This document shows, piece after piece, positions 10,680-22,959 of a DNA stretch of 64,000 nt (position 1 is its first letter; each line of letters starts with the position of its first letter). Below the pieces are notes generated by a model. The model did not search any database. It worked only from the letters and a program-made list of their open reading frames with translations, and was not told where the DNA came from. A program made the translations under genes and the position numbers. This stretch comes from Eunapius fragilis (Eukaryota; Porifera; Demospongiae; Spongillida; Spongillidae). The stretch is taken from assembly GCA_963681505.1 (NCBI GenBank), contig OY811971.1:297501-361500 (forward strand). Direction: 5' to 3'.

Positions 10680-11202
10680 ACCAAATGAGATCTGATGGAA
10701 TGTTACAAAACAAGCAATCGTGGTCTACCTGAACCTTCACTGCCAAGGCATCGAAATGCCCCCAATAGATTTGAAGTAGGACATCAGCCATCATCTGTTG
10801 ATGAGCATTTTGGACATACTATGAAGCAATAGATTTGGTAACCAATGCCATTATAGACAACGTTTCAACCAGCCAGGGTATAAGGCCGGCAGCATTATCA
10901 ATGGAAACATTACTTTAAAGAATTGATGTAACTGATGAACTAAAGTATGTCAGAAAAATATGCTGAGGATGTGAATATCACACTTCTGAAGGCCCAAATT
11001 ATATGATAAGTGGATGTGTTCCCTGAAATTTACAGTGCTTTTCAAGGAGATTGTTTGTTTGGTCTATCAGCTTCTAATGCCATCAGTGAAAGAACTTTTT
11101 CGCCTCTCGTCGCCTGAAATCCTGGCTGCATTCAAAAATGTGTCAAATTAGATCAATAACTTAGCTACTCTCATGAATCACAGCAGCGACAGAACAGCAG
11201 AT
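10680..11202 (+). pseudogene. hAT-superfamily transposase C-terminal remnant, 5' part
   Basis: Frameshifted reading includes LMECYKTSNRGLPEPSLPRHRN, HTYYEAIDLVTNAI, RFNQPGY and LSASNAISERTF, followed by a degenerate LKSWLHSKMCQ. This is the pattern of the C-terminal dimerisation region of hAT transposases (ZMYM/TTF-type). The reading continues beyond the fold-back insertion at 12491 as IDLDDIASEFASRN. Multiple stops and frameshifts make it non-functional. The remnant in unit B is interrupted by a different element six bases away. Confidence 0.7.
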
Positions 11203-12482
11203 GGCATTCCTACAGTTTAGGTTCCGGCGATTAAATTCACGAGCATTGAAAGGTTTCGAGGTCCAACGGCTGATTTAGACATTATGAATATAATTATAGT
11301 AGTAAGGCAGTAAGTAAGGCTTCCTGCTTGATGCTGAGCACGCGAGCAAATGCTATTTTACCGCCAAAACTTAAAAACCTTGCTCGTGGTCTACAATTCA
11401 GGATAGCCCACAAAACCACAACGGCACACCACAACCCCGTCACTCACAACCACAATCATGGTCTCACGCAGTACCTTTGAATTTTTGTCACGTACACGCA
11501 GCGCGCCACCATCTTGTTTCCGATCCCAACGTGTACGCGGCCTCGAAAGGAGCGCTAAGACTGCATGACTCGCCTAGAGCACTACATTATGCAACACGGA
11601 AATATATAAGTACTGCCATCGATATTACAAGTTATGTCACGTGAGCACGTCGATGACGAGCACGCGAGCAAATGCCGTGAGGTTTATGCCTAACACAAAC
11701 TGTAATGAGCGTTTCATTTTTCGCCGGTACTGGTCCACACCCCTCTTGTAAATTCTCGTTCTAGCTGGGCCTAGTTTAGGTTCAGTGTAAGGGGGATAAG
11801 TACATTGGCTTCACTTAGGATTACCAGAATGGGGGGCGTTAGTTGGGTGTCATGCTAGGATAGGGGAGTGAAGCCAATGTACTTATCCCCCTTACACCGA
11901 ACCTAAACTAGGCCCAGCTGGAACGAGAATTTACAAGAGGGGTGTGGACCAGTACCGGCGAAAAATGAAACGCTCATTACAGTTTGTGTTAGGCATAAAC
12001 CTCACGGCATTTGCTCGCGTGCTCGTCATCGACGTGCTCACGTGACATAACTTGTAATATCGATGGCAGTAATACTTATATATTTCCGTGTTGCATAATG
12101 TAGTGCTCTAGGCGAGTCATGCAGTCTTAGCGCTCCTTTCGAGGCCGCGTACACGTTGGGATCGGAAACAAGATGGTGGCGCGCTGCGTGTACGTGACAA
12201 AAATTCAAAGGTACTGCGTGAGACCATGATTGTGGTTGTGAGTGACGGGGTTGTGGTGTGCCGTTGTGGTTTTGTGGGCTATCCTGAATTGTAGACCACG
12301 AGCAAGGTTTTTAAGTTTTGGCGGTAAAATAGCATTTGCTCGCGTGCTCAGCATCAAGCAGGAAGCCTTACTTACTGCCTTACTACTATAATTATATTCA
12401 TAATGTCTAAATCAGCCGTTGGACCTCGAAACCTTTCAATGCTCGTGAATTTAATCGCCGGAACCTAAACTGTAGGAATGCC
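11203..12482. mobile_element. 1280-bp fold-back transposon with 8-bp target duplication
   Basis: Arms 11203-11815 and 11867-12482 are near-perfect reverse complements (about 613-616 bp) around a 51-bp loop. The termini are GGCATTCCTACAG and its complement. The target duplication CAGCAGAT lies at 11195-11202 and 12483-12490. No coding capacity was seen. The 8-bp duplication fits hAT, P or Mutator-like elements; the very long arms favour a Mutator-like fold-back. It is inserted in the hAT transposase remnant. Confidence 0.9.
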
Positions 12483-12490
12483 CAGCAGAT

Positions 12491-12560
12491 ATTGACCTGG
12501 ACGACATTGCCTCTGAGTTTGCTTCTAGAAATAAAAACCGAAACGTTTGGTGTAGACGAG
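12491..12560 (+). pseudogene. hAT transposase remnant, 3' part
   Basis: Continuation of the 10680-11202 remnant, reading IDLDDIASEF then ASRNKNR, separated only by the fold-back element and its duplicated target. The unit B equivalent is 50132-50200. Confidence 0.65.
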
Positions 12561-12659
12561 TAATTTTCGTAACGTAGGTATATACATAACGCGGGTTTCT
12601 ATTTCCAAAGGGAGGTACCAAGAAATATTTATTTGACATGGAGAGGAATACAGAAAATC

Positions 12660-12661
<2 letters not shown>

Positions 12662-12690
<29 letters not shown>
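12662..12690. repeat. Poly-C homopolymer
   Basis: About 28 C. The unit B equivalent near 50304 is only a few C long. Confidence 0.9.
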
Positions 12691-14279
12691 TTCACTTTAA
12701 AAACCACTCATACATGTATGTACGCAATACGCACGTTCAACGTTAAACGTATCTACAACCACGGTGAAAAAATAAGGCAATAGTTCTACACCATACACTG
12801 TAAGTACCTTCTGTCTCGCTTGGTTTGCGCTTTCAGTTTGGCCATAGAATTTGTCCTGCTGGGAGAATAAGCGCAACAAAGTCGGTCTCCATTGGTATTG
12901 CCATGTGATTTGCGCCATAAATAGAACAAATGGTTCCGGTTCAGAGGTGGTTGTCAAGGGTCGTTGGGGCACCAACTGTTGTTACCAGTTGTGATGACTC
13001 CATACGCCACGTGATAGCAATATCATATCAGAACTAACCATTAGTCTCGTGCACGGACCAGCACAGCAGCGATCACATGATTACATCAGGGTGATGTAAT
13101 GTAATACAGTTATTATAATATATCACTGCAGCTTGCAATAATAAGACTTGGTCACATGCACATGTGCTTAGCATTACTACCTTTGGCTTTTTCACCAACC
13201 TTTGAGGAGTAACAAATCCTGCACAGTGCGTGGAATCATTGTGTGATTCAACACGAAATAACAAACCCTGATACAGCTCTATTTGCAGCAATTCTGCAGT
13301 TGCAATAGCAAACAGAATCATCATGAATTTTACACTTTCTGACACATTCAGGTAGGCCTGTCAGATTCTGATAAGTACCAGTAACAGACGTGATGGACCC
13401 AGCTACTGCAGCAATCACCAAACCAATGTCACCACCTCCACAGGGTACCTGGGCTGAGGGCTAAGGACAACAACAGAACACACACCATCATTGGACGCAG
13501 GGGCTGAGGGCTAAGGATAACAACAGGGGCTGATGATTGACTACTGATGATTGCAACCCTCCCTCCTCATTGCATCAAACTGCCCAACTGCTAATTGAAG
13601 AGTGGAAGATTTCAAACAATTAATAATTAATAGGTCAATGGAATAACCTTTACAATGTTAACATACAGCACAAGGGCATGCCACACCTCTCATTCCAGAT
13701 AAGGGCATGCCACACCTCCCATTCCAGATAAGGGCATGCCACACCTCCCATTCCAGATAAGGGCATGCCACACCTCCCAAAGCTTACATTCATAGACCCT
13801 CCAGACATCATCATCGTGAAATCATTGTGTGATTCAACACGAAATAGCAAACCCTGATACAGCTCTATTTGCAGCAATTCTGCAGTTGCAATAGCGATGG
13901 TCTGTAATGTTGAACAGAATCATCATGGATTTTACACTTTCTTAACTTTCTGACACCTTAAGGTAGGCCTGTGAGATTGTGATGAGTACCAGTACCATAA
14001 GTGATGGACCCAGCTACTGCAGCAATCACCAAACCAATGTCAATACCTACCATCACCATCTCCACAGGGTACCTCCATGGGGTGTGGCACTTGAGGTCAT
14101 TAGCCCAGCTTGGGGGAGAACTATGCTATGGTTATCTACTACTGTGGCAACAACACTGGTGTGAGTTGAAACATGCACTGTCAGATGGATCCCTCTAGTG
14201 ATTGTGCTTACATTGTATCACACACATCTGGAGACAGAATAAAGTTCATCACCATGGGGATGACGTAATAACCAACTAC
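12691..14279 (-). other. Module X: flank of the death-domain fragment, coding-like in places
   Basis: The sequence is repeated at about 50350-51170 and 61915-62345. On the minus strand some short readings persist between copies, such as FYGQTESANQARQK before a GTACTT donor, QIELYQGLLFRVESHND, GTGTYxNLTGLPEGV and LTVHVSTHTSVVAT. The last piece is homologous to the 130-bp block that follows each intact death-domain gene. Stops interrupt all of these. A 29-bp minisatellite of about four units (AGATAAGGGCATGCCACACC core) sits at 13672-13782. No protein family was recognised. Confidence 0.4.
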
Positions 14280-14392
14280 TCACCAAGGTCCAATGCCTGT
14301 ATATCTTTGCCCACTGCACGGAGAACAGAAGACAGACTTTGGATGGACGGATGGTCATGGTTGGGTGGTGCCCAGTCCAACCACCTCTTCGT
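14280..14392 (-). pseudogene. Death-domain gene C-terminal fragment, inverted
   Basis: The minus strand encodes WLDWAPPNHDHPSIQSLSS and VLRAVGKDIQALDL, the last third of the death-domain protein. Its upstream part is replaced by the 26-bp minisatellite. The orientation is opposite to the intact genes. A paralogous fragment lies at 62450-62562. Confidence 0.85.
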
Positions 14393-14992
14393 CCTCGTCA
14401 GATTTAATTGTGGAGGTGGTGATGGGAGGTACCCTGTGGAGGTGATGATGGGAGGTACACTGTGGAAGTGGTGATGGGAGGTACCTGTGGAGGTGGTGAT
14501 GGGAGGTACCCTGTGGAGGTGGTGGTGGGAGATACCCTGTGGAGGTGGTGATGGGAGGTACCCCGTGGAGGTGGTGATGGGAGGTACCCTGTCGAGGTGG
14601 TGGTGGGAGGTACCCTGTGGAGGTGATGAAGGGAGGTACCCTGTGGAGGTGATGATGGGAGGTACACTGTGGAAATGGTGATGGGAGGTACCCGTGGAGG
14701 TGGTGATGGGAGGTACCCTGTGGAGGTGGTGGTGGGAGATACCCTGTGGAGGTGGTGATGGGAGGTACCCCGTGGAGGTGGTGATGGGAGGTACCCTGTC
14801 GAGGTGGTGGTGGGAGGTCCCCTTTGGAGGTGATGAAGGGAGGTACCTTGTGGAGGCGATGATGGGAGGTACCCATTGGAGGTGGTGGTAGGAGGTACCC
14901 TGTGATGGTGGTGGTGGGAGGTACCCTGTGGAGGTGGTGGTGGGAGGTACCCTGTGGAGGTGGTGGTGGGAGGTACCCTGTGGAGGTACGGT
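14393..14992. repeat. 26-bp minisatellite, left part
   Basis: About 22 copies of a 26-bp unit (GGAGGTACCCTGTGGAGGTG core). The array continues at 25667 after the inserted composite element; the two parts were one array. A roughly 210-bp block (about 14478-14687) is repeated at 14689-14890. Long open frames on both strands are repeat by-products. Confidence 0.92.
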
Positions 14993-15254
14993 GGCCCGGT
15001 AGGTCGCGCTCTCGAGCGATGAGCTTCGAGCGGTTTAGACGTTGTGCTCAAGACACAAAAGCTGTTAAGCTCAGAGCTATGACACATTTAGCGTTACGGC
15101 CGTAAGCCCAAAGCCCAGAGCAATGACGCAATTAGCGTTACGGCCGTAAGCCCAAAGCACCGCTTAGAAGTTAGCCGTACATTCCACAGCCTCACATTTC
15201 ACACATATTAGCACTGATTAAAGATAATGCGCGAATATGATTACACGTTCGAGC

Positions 15255-17640
15255 ATGATACTGGTGAAGCTGTGCATTCTGGACCTCACCCAGAGGTTGC
15301 CTGACATGGGAAAGTCTACCTCAGGTCACTGGCCCCTCCCACCTGAGGACCCATGGCTATGTCATCATTACACACACATACATTGAGTAAGTTAAATACT
15401 GTTTAATCACCAGGGAAGGATGGTACTGGTGAGGCTGTGCATTCTGCACCTCACCCAGAGATTGCCTGACATGGGAAAGTCTACCTCAGGTCACTGGCCC
15501 CTCCTACCTAAGGACCCATGGCTATGTCATTATTACACACACAAACATTGAGTAAGTTAGATACTGCTTAATCACCAGGGAAGCATGGTACTGGTGAGGC
15601 TGTGCATTCTGGACCTCATCCAGAGGTTGCCTGACATGGGAAAGTCTACCTCAGGTCACTGGCCCCTCCCACCTGAGGACCCATGGCTATGTCATCATTA
15701 CACAAACATACATTGAGTAAGTTAGATACTGCTTAATCACCAGGGAAGCATGGTACTGGTGAGGCTGTGCATTCTGGACCTCACCCAGAGGTTACCTGAC
15801 ATGGGAAAGTCTACCTCAGGTCACTGGCCCCTCCCACCTGAGGACCCATGGCTATGTCATCATTACACACACATACATTGAGTAAGTTAGATACTGCTTA
15901 ATCACCAGGGAAGCATGGTACTGGTGAGGCTGTGCATTCTGCACCTCACCCAGAGGTTGCCTGACATGGGAAATTCTACCTCAGGTCACTGGCCACAGCC
16001 TTACCAGTATCATGCTTCCCTGGTGATTAAGCAGTATCCATCTTACTCAATGTATGTGTGTGTAATGATGACATAGCCATGGGTCCTCAGGTGGGAGGGG
16101 CCAGTGACCTGAGGTAGACTTTCCCATGTCAGGCAACCTCTGGGTGAGGTCCAGAATGCACAGCCTCACAAGTACCATGCTTCCCTAGTGATTAAGCAGT
16201 ATCTAACTTACTCAATGTATGTGTGTGTAATGATGACATAGCCATGGGTCCTCAGGTGGGAGGGGCCAGTGACCTGAGGTAGACTTTCCCATGTCAGGCA
16301 ACCTCTGGGTGAGGTCCAGATTGTACATCCTCACCATTACCATGCATCCCTGGTGATTAAGCAGTATCTAACTTACTCAATGTATGTGTGTGTAATGAAG
16401 ACATAGCCATGGGTCCTCAGGTGGGAGCGGCCAGTGACCTGAGGCAGACTTTCCCATGTCAGGCAACCTCTGGGTGAGGTCCAGAATGCACAGCCTCACC
16501 AGTACCATGCTTCCCTGGTGATTTAGCAGTATCTAACTTACTCAATGTATGTGTGTGTAATGATGACATAACCATGGGTCCTTAGGTGGGAGGGGCCAGT
16601 GACATGAGGTAGACTTTCCCATGACAGGCAACCTTTGGGTGAGGTCCAGATTGTCAGCCTCACCAGTACCATGCTTCCCTGGTGATTAAGCATTTTCTAA
16701 CTTACTCAATGTATGTGTGTGTAATGATGACATAGCCATGGGTCCTCAGGTGGGAGGGGCCAATGACCTGCGGTAGACTTTCCCATGACAGGCAACCTCT
16801 GGGTGAGGTCCAGAATGCACAGCCTCACCAGTACCATGCTTCCCTGGTGATTAAGCAGTATCTAACTTACTCAAGGCATGTGTGTGTAATGATGACATAG
16901 CCATGGGTCCTCAGGTGGGAGGGGCCAGTGACCTGAGGTAGACATTCCCATGTCAGGTAACCTCTGGGTGAGGTCCAGAATGCACAGCCTCACCAGTACC
17001 ATGCTTCCCTGGTGATTAAGCAGTATCTAACTTACTCAAGGTATGTGTGTGTAATGATGACATAGCCATGAGTCCTCAGGTGGGAGGGGCCAGTGACATG
17101 AGATAGACTTTACCAAGTTAGGGAACCTCTGGGTGAGATCCAGAATGCACAGCCTCATCAGTACTATGCTTCCCTGGTGATTTAGCAGTATCTAACTTAC
17201 TCAAGGTATGTGTGTAATGATGACATAGCCATGGGTCCTCAGGTGGGAGGGGGCAGTGACATGAGATAGATTTTACCAAGTCAGGGAACCCCTGGGTGAG
17301 ATCCAGAATGCACAGCCTCACCAGTACCATGCTTCCCTGGTGATTTAGCAGTATCTAACTTACTCAAGGTATGTGTGTAATGATGACATAGCCATGGGTC
17401 CTCAGGTGGGAGGGGGCAGTGACATGAGATAGACTTTACCAAGTCAGGGAACCTCTGGGTGAGATCCAGAATGCACAGCCTCACCAGTACCATGCTTCCC
17501 TGGTGATTTAGCAGTATCTAACTTACTCAAGGTATGTGTGTAATGATGACATAGCCATGGGTCCTCAGTTGGGAGGAACCAATGACATGAGCTAGACTTT
17601 GCTACGTCTGGCAACCTCTGGGTGAGGCCCAGAATTGAAG
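15255..17640. repeat. 165-bp satellite with an orientation switch
   Basis: A unit of about 165 bp occurs about 4.5 times in one orientation (15255-15992) and then about ten times in the opposite orientation (15993-17640), joined head-to-head at GGTCACTGGCC. Each unit carries a short (AC)n. Copies from 17050 on share extra changes and are shorter by a few bases. No coding function was seen. Confidence 0.88.
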
Positions 17641-18643
17641 CACATTCAAATACGCCCCATAAGTACCGAAAATAATATCGTTTCTTAGGTAATTGTTATC
17701 CTGCCAGCGGCAAAATCAATTACGTCATTGGCCGCACGGCCGTTCATTTGTGTTAATTGGTGTGGAATGTTACATGGTGTGGAATGTCCGGCCGGACCCC
17801 CCCCCCCCCCCCTCCGCCTATACCACATGACGTGTAGACGTGTACAGTTAACCCTTATTGCGTGCCTTAATCGTAATATCGCCACAAAGCGTACTTCGTC
17901 GATACCGTACTGACAAGATGTTTTGGCGGCGACTATTTGGCGGAAGGCTCCGCCAACTGTGCCGCCATCAACTTAATATTTAATTTTTTCCGCCAACATG
18001 TTATCAGCGGATCCACGGCGTCGCGGAAGAGGGCGGGGGGAGGGACATTACGCACGTATTTGTATAAATATCCCTAGATCTATGGCTCTTAATCTTGCAC
18101 TGCTAAATGATTACCGTACATGTACATGTACTTCTTATACAATGCACAGACATACGGCGCCTGTAGTGTTCATACCGGTACTACTATATACCCGGTAGCG
18201 GGTCGGCCATACGAAAAAATTCCTTTCTCCCCGCTATACAACTGATACTGTTCAGTTCATGGAAGGCACTGAGCTGTATCCTACCCCCGGTACTCTCTCT
18301 GCTGAGGATCCTCCCCCGAATCCCCCAGGGAGCCCGCTTTCGAAGTATGATCAACAGCTACGTCAACATCATTCCGCCAATTATAAATCGCCATAAATTT
18401 AATGATTCTGAGACTTCCGCCAATTACAAATCGCCATTTAGTTAAAATTAATAGTTTTGGCTCCGCCAAATAGTTCTCTCCGCCATTATGTCTTGGCAGT
18501 ACGGTACTCAGACAGTCTGTGTCGCCAAAAGCTTCCGCGCTTCGCGCGGGAGGGGGCACATCCCCCTCCCGCACCCTGCCTCTTATTAGTTATTCATGTC
18601 GGACCCCCCCCCCCCCCTTTTAGAATTCCTGTATCCGCCCCTG
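17641..18643. other. Unassigned segment with a hAT-type MITE end
   Basis: The segment is rich in GGCGGA/TCCGCC motifs and contains two poly-C tracts (about 17798 and 18604). It ends with AGAATTCCTGTATCCGCCCC, the same terminus type as the element at 33079-33233. A small GCGCGGGAGGGGGCA hairpin precedes it. No gene was recognised. Confidence 0.4.
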
Positions 18644-20186
18644 GAAAGGCAGCGCATTGTTAGCGTTGAGGCTATCATTCTCATCAACTTGGCAGGTCTC
18701 ATACTGCGCTATTGGAGGCAAAACAAGACCATCGCAGTAATACTCGCATATTTACGCTTCGTCCACTACTGCAGGGTGTGTTTCAAGATGTGTATTTTGC
18801 AAAATACTTATTTTTAATTGTAGGCTCACTTGGCTAAAACGGAAAGTGGCTGAGCTTGGATTAAAACGACGTGGTCAACGGGAAACACCTCTACAACAAC
18901 TAGTTGAAGCTATCAAGGTGTTCCATTTTTATTCATGTACTATCCTGAATTTACCCTTTTTCTCCCTCCCCCCCCCAGATCGAGCTGGTTTTTAAGAGTG
19001 ACCTTAGATTAGATTATCAGTTCTTATCAGTGGGACCGGGTGGTCCAAGACCTTACACTTCAGGCTGTCATTGCAGCCTTTAAGGATTTGCTGTGTGTAC
19101 AAGTACTTGATAGTCTGCTGTAATCCAACTACAGTATGATCAATTGGTTAGAATGTGCAGGCACATGTACATGTAAGTGCATGTGTGCAAGGAAAAAATA
19201 CATGCATGTAAGCTTAGTAGCCCCGTGGTTTAAAGGAGAAGTTGCCACGTAAATTGTTACGATTGCGCTGCGCGAACCGATGTGCAGAACCCGCTATAAA
19301 AGGCGCTAGACTGCTCTGGGACCTTCCCCAAATACTCATTACTAAATGGCGAAAGGTTGGTCGTTTTGTACTTGCGTTTTCAATCGGTTACCCTGTTACT
19401 TTTTGGACCAAAAAACACAGAGGCAATTGGTTATCTATGTAGCTTTTCACAAAAGAAATACACCACTATAGGCCGATCGTGATCGAGTTCTCTGCGATCC
19501 ATGCCACACGTACGTTGTGCGCTACAACAGGACGTGCGAGTACTATATAGGCCTAGTTCATTGTACTGAGTCTCGACTGATCCTATATAGACTTTTACTT
19601 TCATCGTCGAATCTGTTCACCGAGTACTAGAACAGTTACTTGAAGCGGTAACGATGTGCGCTGTAAATCGCATACGTCTCTCTTACTCTTACGCCTTCTT
19701 ATATTACCATCACCCAGGCATAAACGAACAAAACAAACATAGCGTACTATAGTGATCACTGTTGCAAGCTCTGTGAGGCTTTAAGTCAGTTTCAAAGGTG
19801 AGCTTGGCTCGAAGGTAAATTATCACGTGCGCGCATGACAAAGACCTGCAAACATTCGTGGGTTGTGGCATCCAATTTCGATGTGCTTCATGACCGAATT
19901 TCTATCGCCTTTTGATAGTTCCTATACCTTGGCATTTCCATATCATATGTACCCAAATGAATGGTTCGGTCATGATGTGAAATTGCGTTGGGCCTGTGCA
20001 CGGATTCCAGCAGACCTGTGCACGGCTTGTGTCTTGTACATAATGTATACCGAGCAAATAAAACACATACACTGTAAACAATTGCAAGAAAAACTTTAGA
20101 AGCCCTGATTCCAGCAGACACATTCACTAGTAATCTGAAACCACATCTGCACGTGCTGGAATTTTTTATAGTCGGGTTTAGTCAAT

Positions 20187-21177
20187 ATGTCTTCCGAATC
20201 TAGTGCCATTCCTAGAATAAAGGTAAGGATATGTTTTTTATAAGGCACACAATTTAGCAAACCCATTTAGTCATTAACAACTAAACACCTTCTATAGAAG
20301 CCAATGCAATGTAAACAAGGCAGTACTTACATGTACAGTAATAAATTAAACACTCATACACAAGCCAGAATCAACCACACTCTTAATCATCTGTGGCTCA
20401 ATGTACATGAACTAGTGATCAACCACATTCCTACACATCTTCTATTCATGCACAAGGTTGTGGTTGAATGTACCAGTGGATGCCTACCTGCAGCATTTGT
20501 GGCTGACCTCAGACATGTCATAGACCATCACAACTCAGGAGGGGTGGATAACATATGTATCGAAATGACATGCCAAGACACCTTTCAAGTGCCAGCCACC
20601 ACCTCCAGTCACCAAGATACCTTTCAAGTGCCTGCCGCCAACTCCAGCAGTACAGGGCACCAAGATGACTTACCAGTCCAAGGTAGTTCAGATACTAGCT
20701 CAGTGCAACGACCAAAAGGTAAACTGCTTGGTTGTCATAGCAACAGCATCCCAAGTATACACGTTGTGGGCTTCCTCCATCAGGTTACCCAGGAGGAGAC
20801 CCACCAATGATGGACTGCACTGTGAATGAACCTCCTTGTCCACACTGTCTGTTTGGGCCCTGCATCATCCGTCGGCCACCAGTGTTCCTGTCTGGGAGAG
20901 TTGCCCCGTCCCTAGCCAATGACAGAAAGAGATACAGACTATATCTGCAATTCCGGCAGGTATTGAGAGACCTGGGGTTGTGGAACCATCCAACATACCT
21001 GATGAGGAAGGGATTGGTGACACACCCTTCAGATAGAAGAGAGATAATGCCAAAATGTGTACAAAATGTAAAACATGTAACCTAAAAGATAGTGTACTGA
21101 TAATCTTTTTGTCGAAATCAGAAGCAGGTTTCCAATTCCAGTGGGCATTCCTTACAAAGGTTATAGGGCATCATTTA
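20187..21177 (+). pseudogene. Transposon-associated protein with CPHCLFGPC motif
   Basis: Likely exons are MSSESSAIPRIK with donor GTAAGG (20187-20222); CTSGCLPAAFVADLRHVI with a Thr/Ser/Gln-rich stretch (about 20460-20720); CPHCLFGPCIIRRPP, then SLANDRKRYRLYLQF and a basic region (20838-21053); and RFPIPVGIPYKGYR (about 21122-21170). The paired cysteines, the ANDRKRYRLY helix and the terminal R-F-P-x-P-x-G-x-P-Y motif recur in uncharacterised transposon-linked proteins of cnidarians and sponges, as I recall. The reading is not continuous, so the copy may be decayed. Part of it (about 20474-20582) is duplicated at 21683-21795. Confidence 0.45.
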
Positions 21178-21989
21178 TGTAAAAATTCATTCAAGTGTAT
21201 TCATTTATTTGTATAAGTATGAATATGCTCTGATTCTTGAATGTTTGTTATTACTGCTTGTATTTGGGCTATCACAAGGGGGACCCCCCACACACTTTTA
21301 AGCTCCTTCCTACGCCATTGCATAAGTCAATTTTGACAAGTATTATCAATCGCAGTTTATGCTTACTAAGGGCATCACTATAGTAGCCCCCTGTTCATTC
21401 AAGCCACACCACTCACCAAGTTCCTAATGTCCTACGGGGTCATATAGTATACTATTGAACAACTGCAACCACTGGTTCAAGGTCTACAGGGAAAATAAGA
21501 TGAAATTGCTTTGATAGTAATACCAACACCATAAATGCCTGTCATTTGTGCTTTTGGATGCAGTGCAGACAATGCAAATCTGTTGTTGATACTGGTAGTT
21601 CTAAAAAGAACTGTTTAGATATAAAGAGAGGGATATCCATTCAGAAATTGACACCTGTGGCTGCCAAAAAAACATACCAACATTAAAGATTCTGGATGTC
21701 TACCTGCGGCATTTGTGGATGACCTCAGACAAGTCATAGACCATCACAACTCAGGAGGGGTGGATAGCATATTTATCGAAATGACATGCCAAGATACCTA
21801 TTCATCAGATCTGAGTAAAGGTTACAAGCAGTATAGGGCAAGCGACAGGTGAAAGGACAGGACAATCAAGTCTGCAGCCTATCCCGTTTCGTGATGGAAG
21901 CTTAGAGTTAATAAAAGTATATCAGCAAATATAAAGACAAAGCTACCTAACCTATCTCTGCAAACTTGCAAAAGTTCATGAACTGAGAT

Positions 21990-22440
21990 GGCAACATGCC
22001 AGCACAGGTAAAGGCATGGATGAGCCTGCATGCATGGAGTGCAAGCAAAAATATTACTAGATGTTATGCAGTACATGAGCATAGCTACTTGCTTTTGGCT
22101 TGCCAAGTAGTGACCCGCAAGAACTCTAAGAAGCCCAAGTGCGTCAAACGAATAGAATGCAACCAGCATAGGAGGATTTATGTACCTTTACAAAGGACTC
22201 CAGCTGCCAAGTGGGACGTGGTCTCCAGCAGTGTTGCTGTACCAAGCCCTGACAGAGACACCTAATAGCCTTGTGCTCAACTACACAGAGCCTCTGGTCG
22301 TCTTTGTCTTCATCTCCTGTGTACATGCCTATATAAGAAAGGGCAGCATAAAAGCCAATGCACGCCGGCCTTTTATCGGAAGTTTCGTTAGAAACTTCCA
22401 TATAGGATTTGACCCCGACTATGAATGTCATTAAAAAAAC
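21990..22440 (+). pseudogene. Unidentified coding remnant within the TTAA element
   Basis: Plus-strand readings such as YLLLACQVVTRKNSKKPKCV and KRIECNQHRRIYVPLQR, then QALTETPNSLVLNYTE in another frame, look like decayed protein sequence, possibly the element's transposase. No catalytic motif was recognised. Confidence 0.3.
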
Positions 22441-22783
22441 GCGACCCGTCTGTAACAACACTCCCGACGATCGGATCGTGTAGCTTGTTTTAGCAATCGA
22501 TCTAGAAGTCAAAAATGAGTAGTTTCGTTTTTGTTTCATGTCGCTGAACCGCGTGGTTGTTGAGAACAAGAGTGTACTGCCCGTCCTCGTACCCAGTCTC
22601 GGAACAAGGGGCGGGTCGTCTTCTTATTCTCCTTCTCCTTCTTCTTGGCAACGCATAACTCAGGACAGGAACATTTCTAAGCGATGAAAATTTCACCAAT
22701 AGCTTCAGAATCGGCTGGAGGACTCGCTTTTATATAATATAATACTTTGATAAACAATCGACTATCAGCCTCCTATGTCTTGT

Positions 22784-22916
22784 TAGTCTCGTACCCAGAC
22801 CGTCTATGACGTAAGCGATTATCGCTGTAAACACTACGTCCATACGTATGGACGTAGTGATTATACTGTTTACAGCGATAATCGCTTACGTCATAGACGG
22901 TCTGGGTACGAGACTA
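22784..22916. mobile_element. 133-bp MULE-type MITE, perfect 9-bp duplication
   Basis: The terminus TAGTCTCGTACCCAGACC and its exact complement enclose an almost perfect palindrome. The target duplication ATGTCTTGT lies at 22775-22783 and 22917-22925. It is the smallest complete member of the family found at 723, 43328 and 49030, and it is nested in the TTAA element. Confidence 0.92.
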
Positions 22917-22959
22917 ATGTCTTGTATAATTAAACGGGTATGAAAAAAAATAAAGAAAA

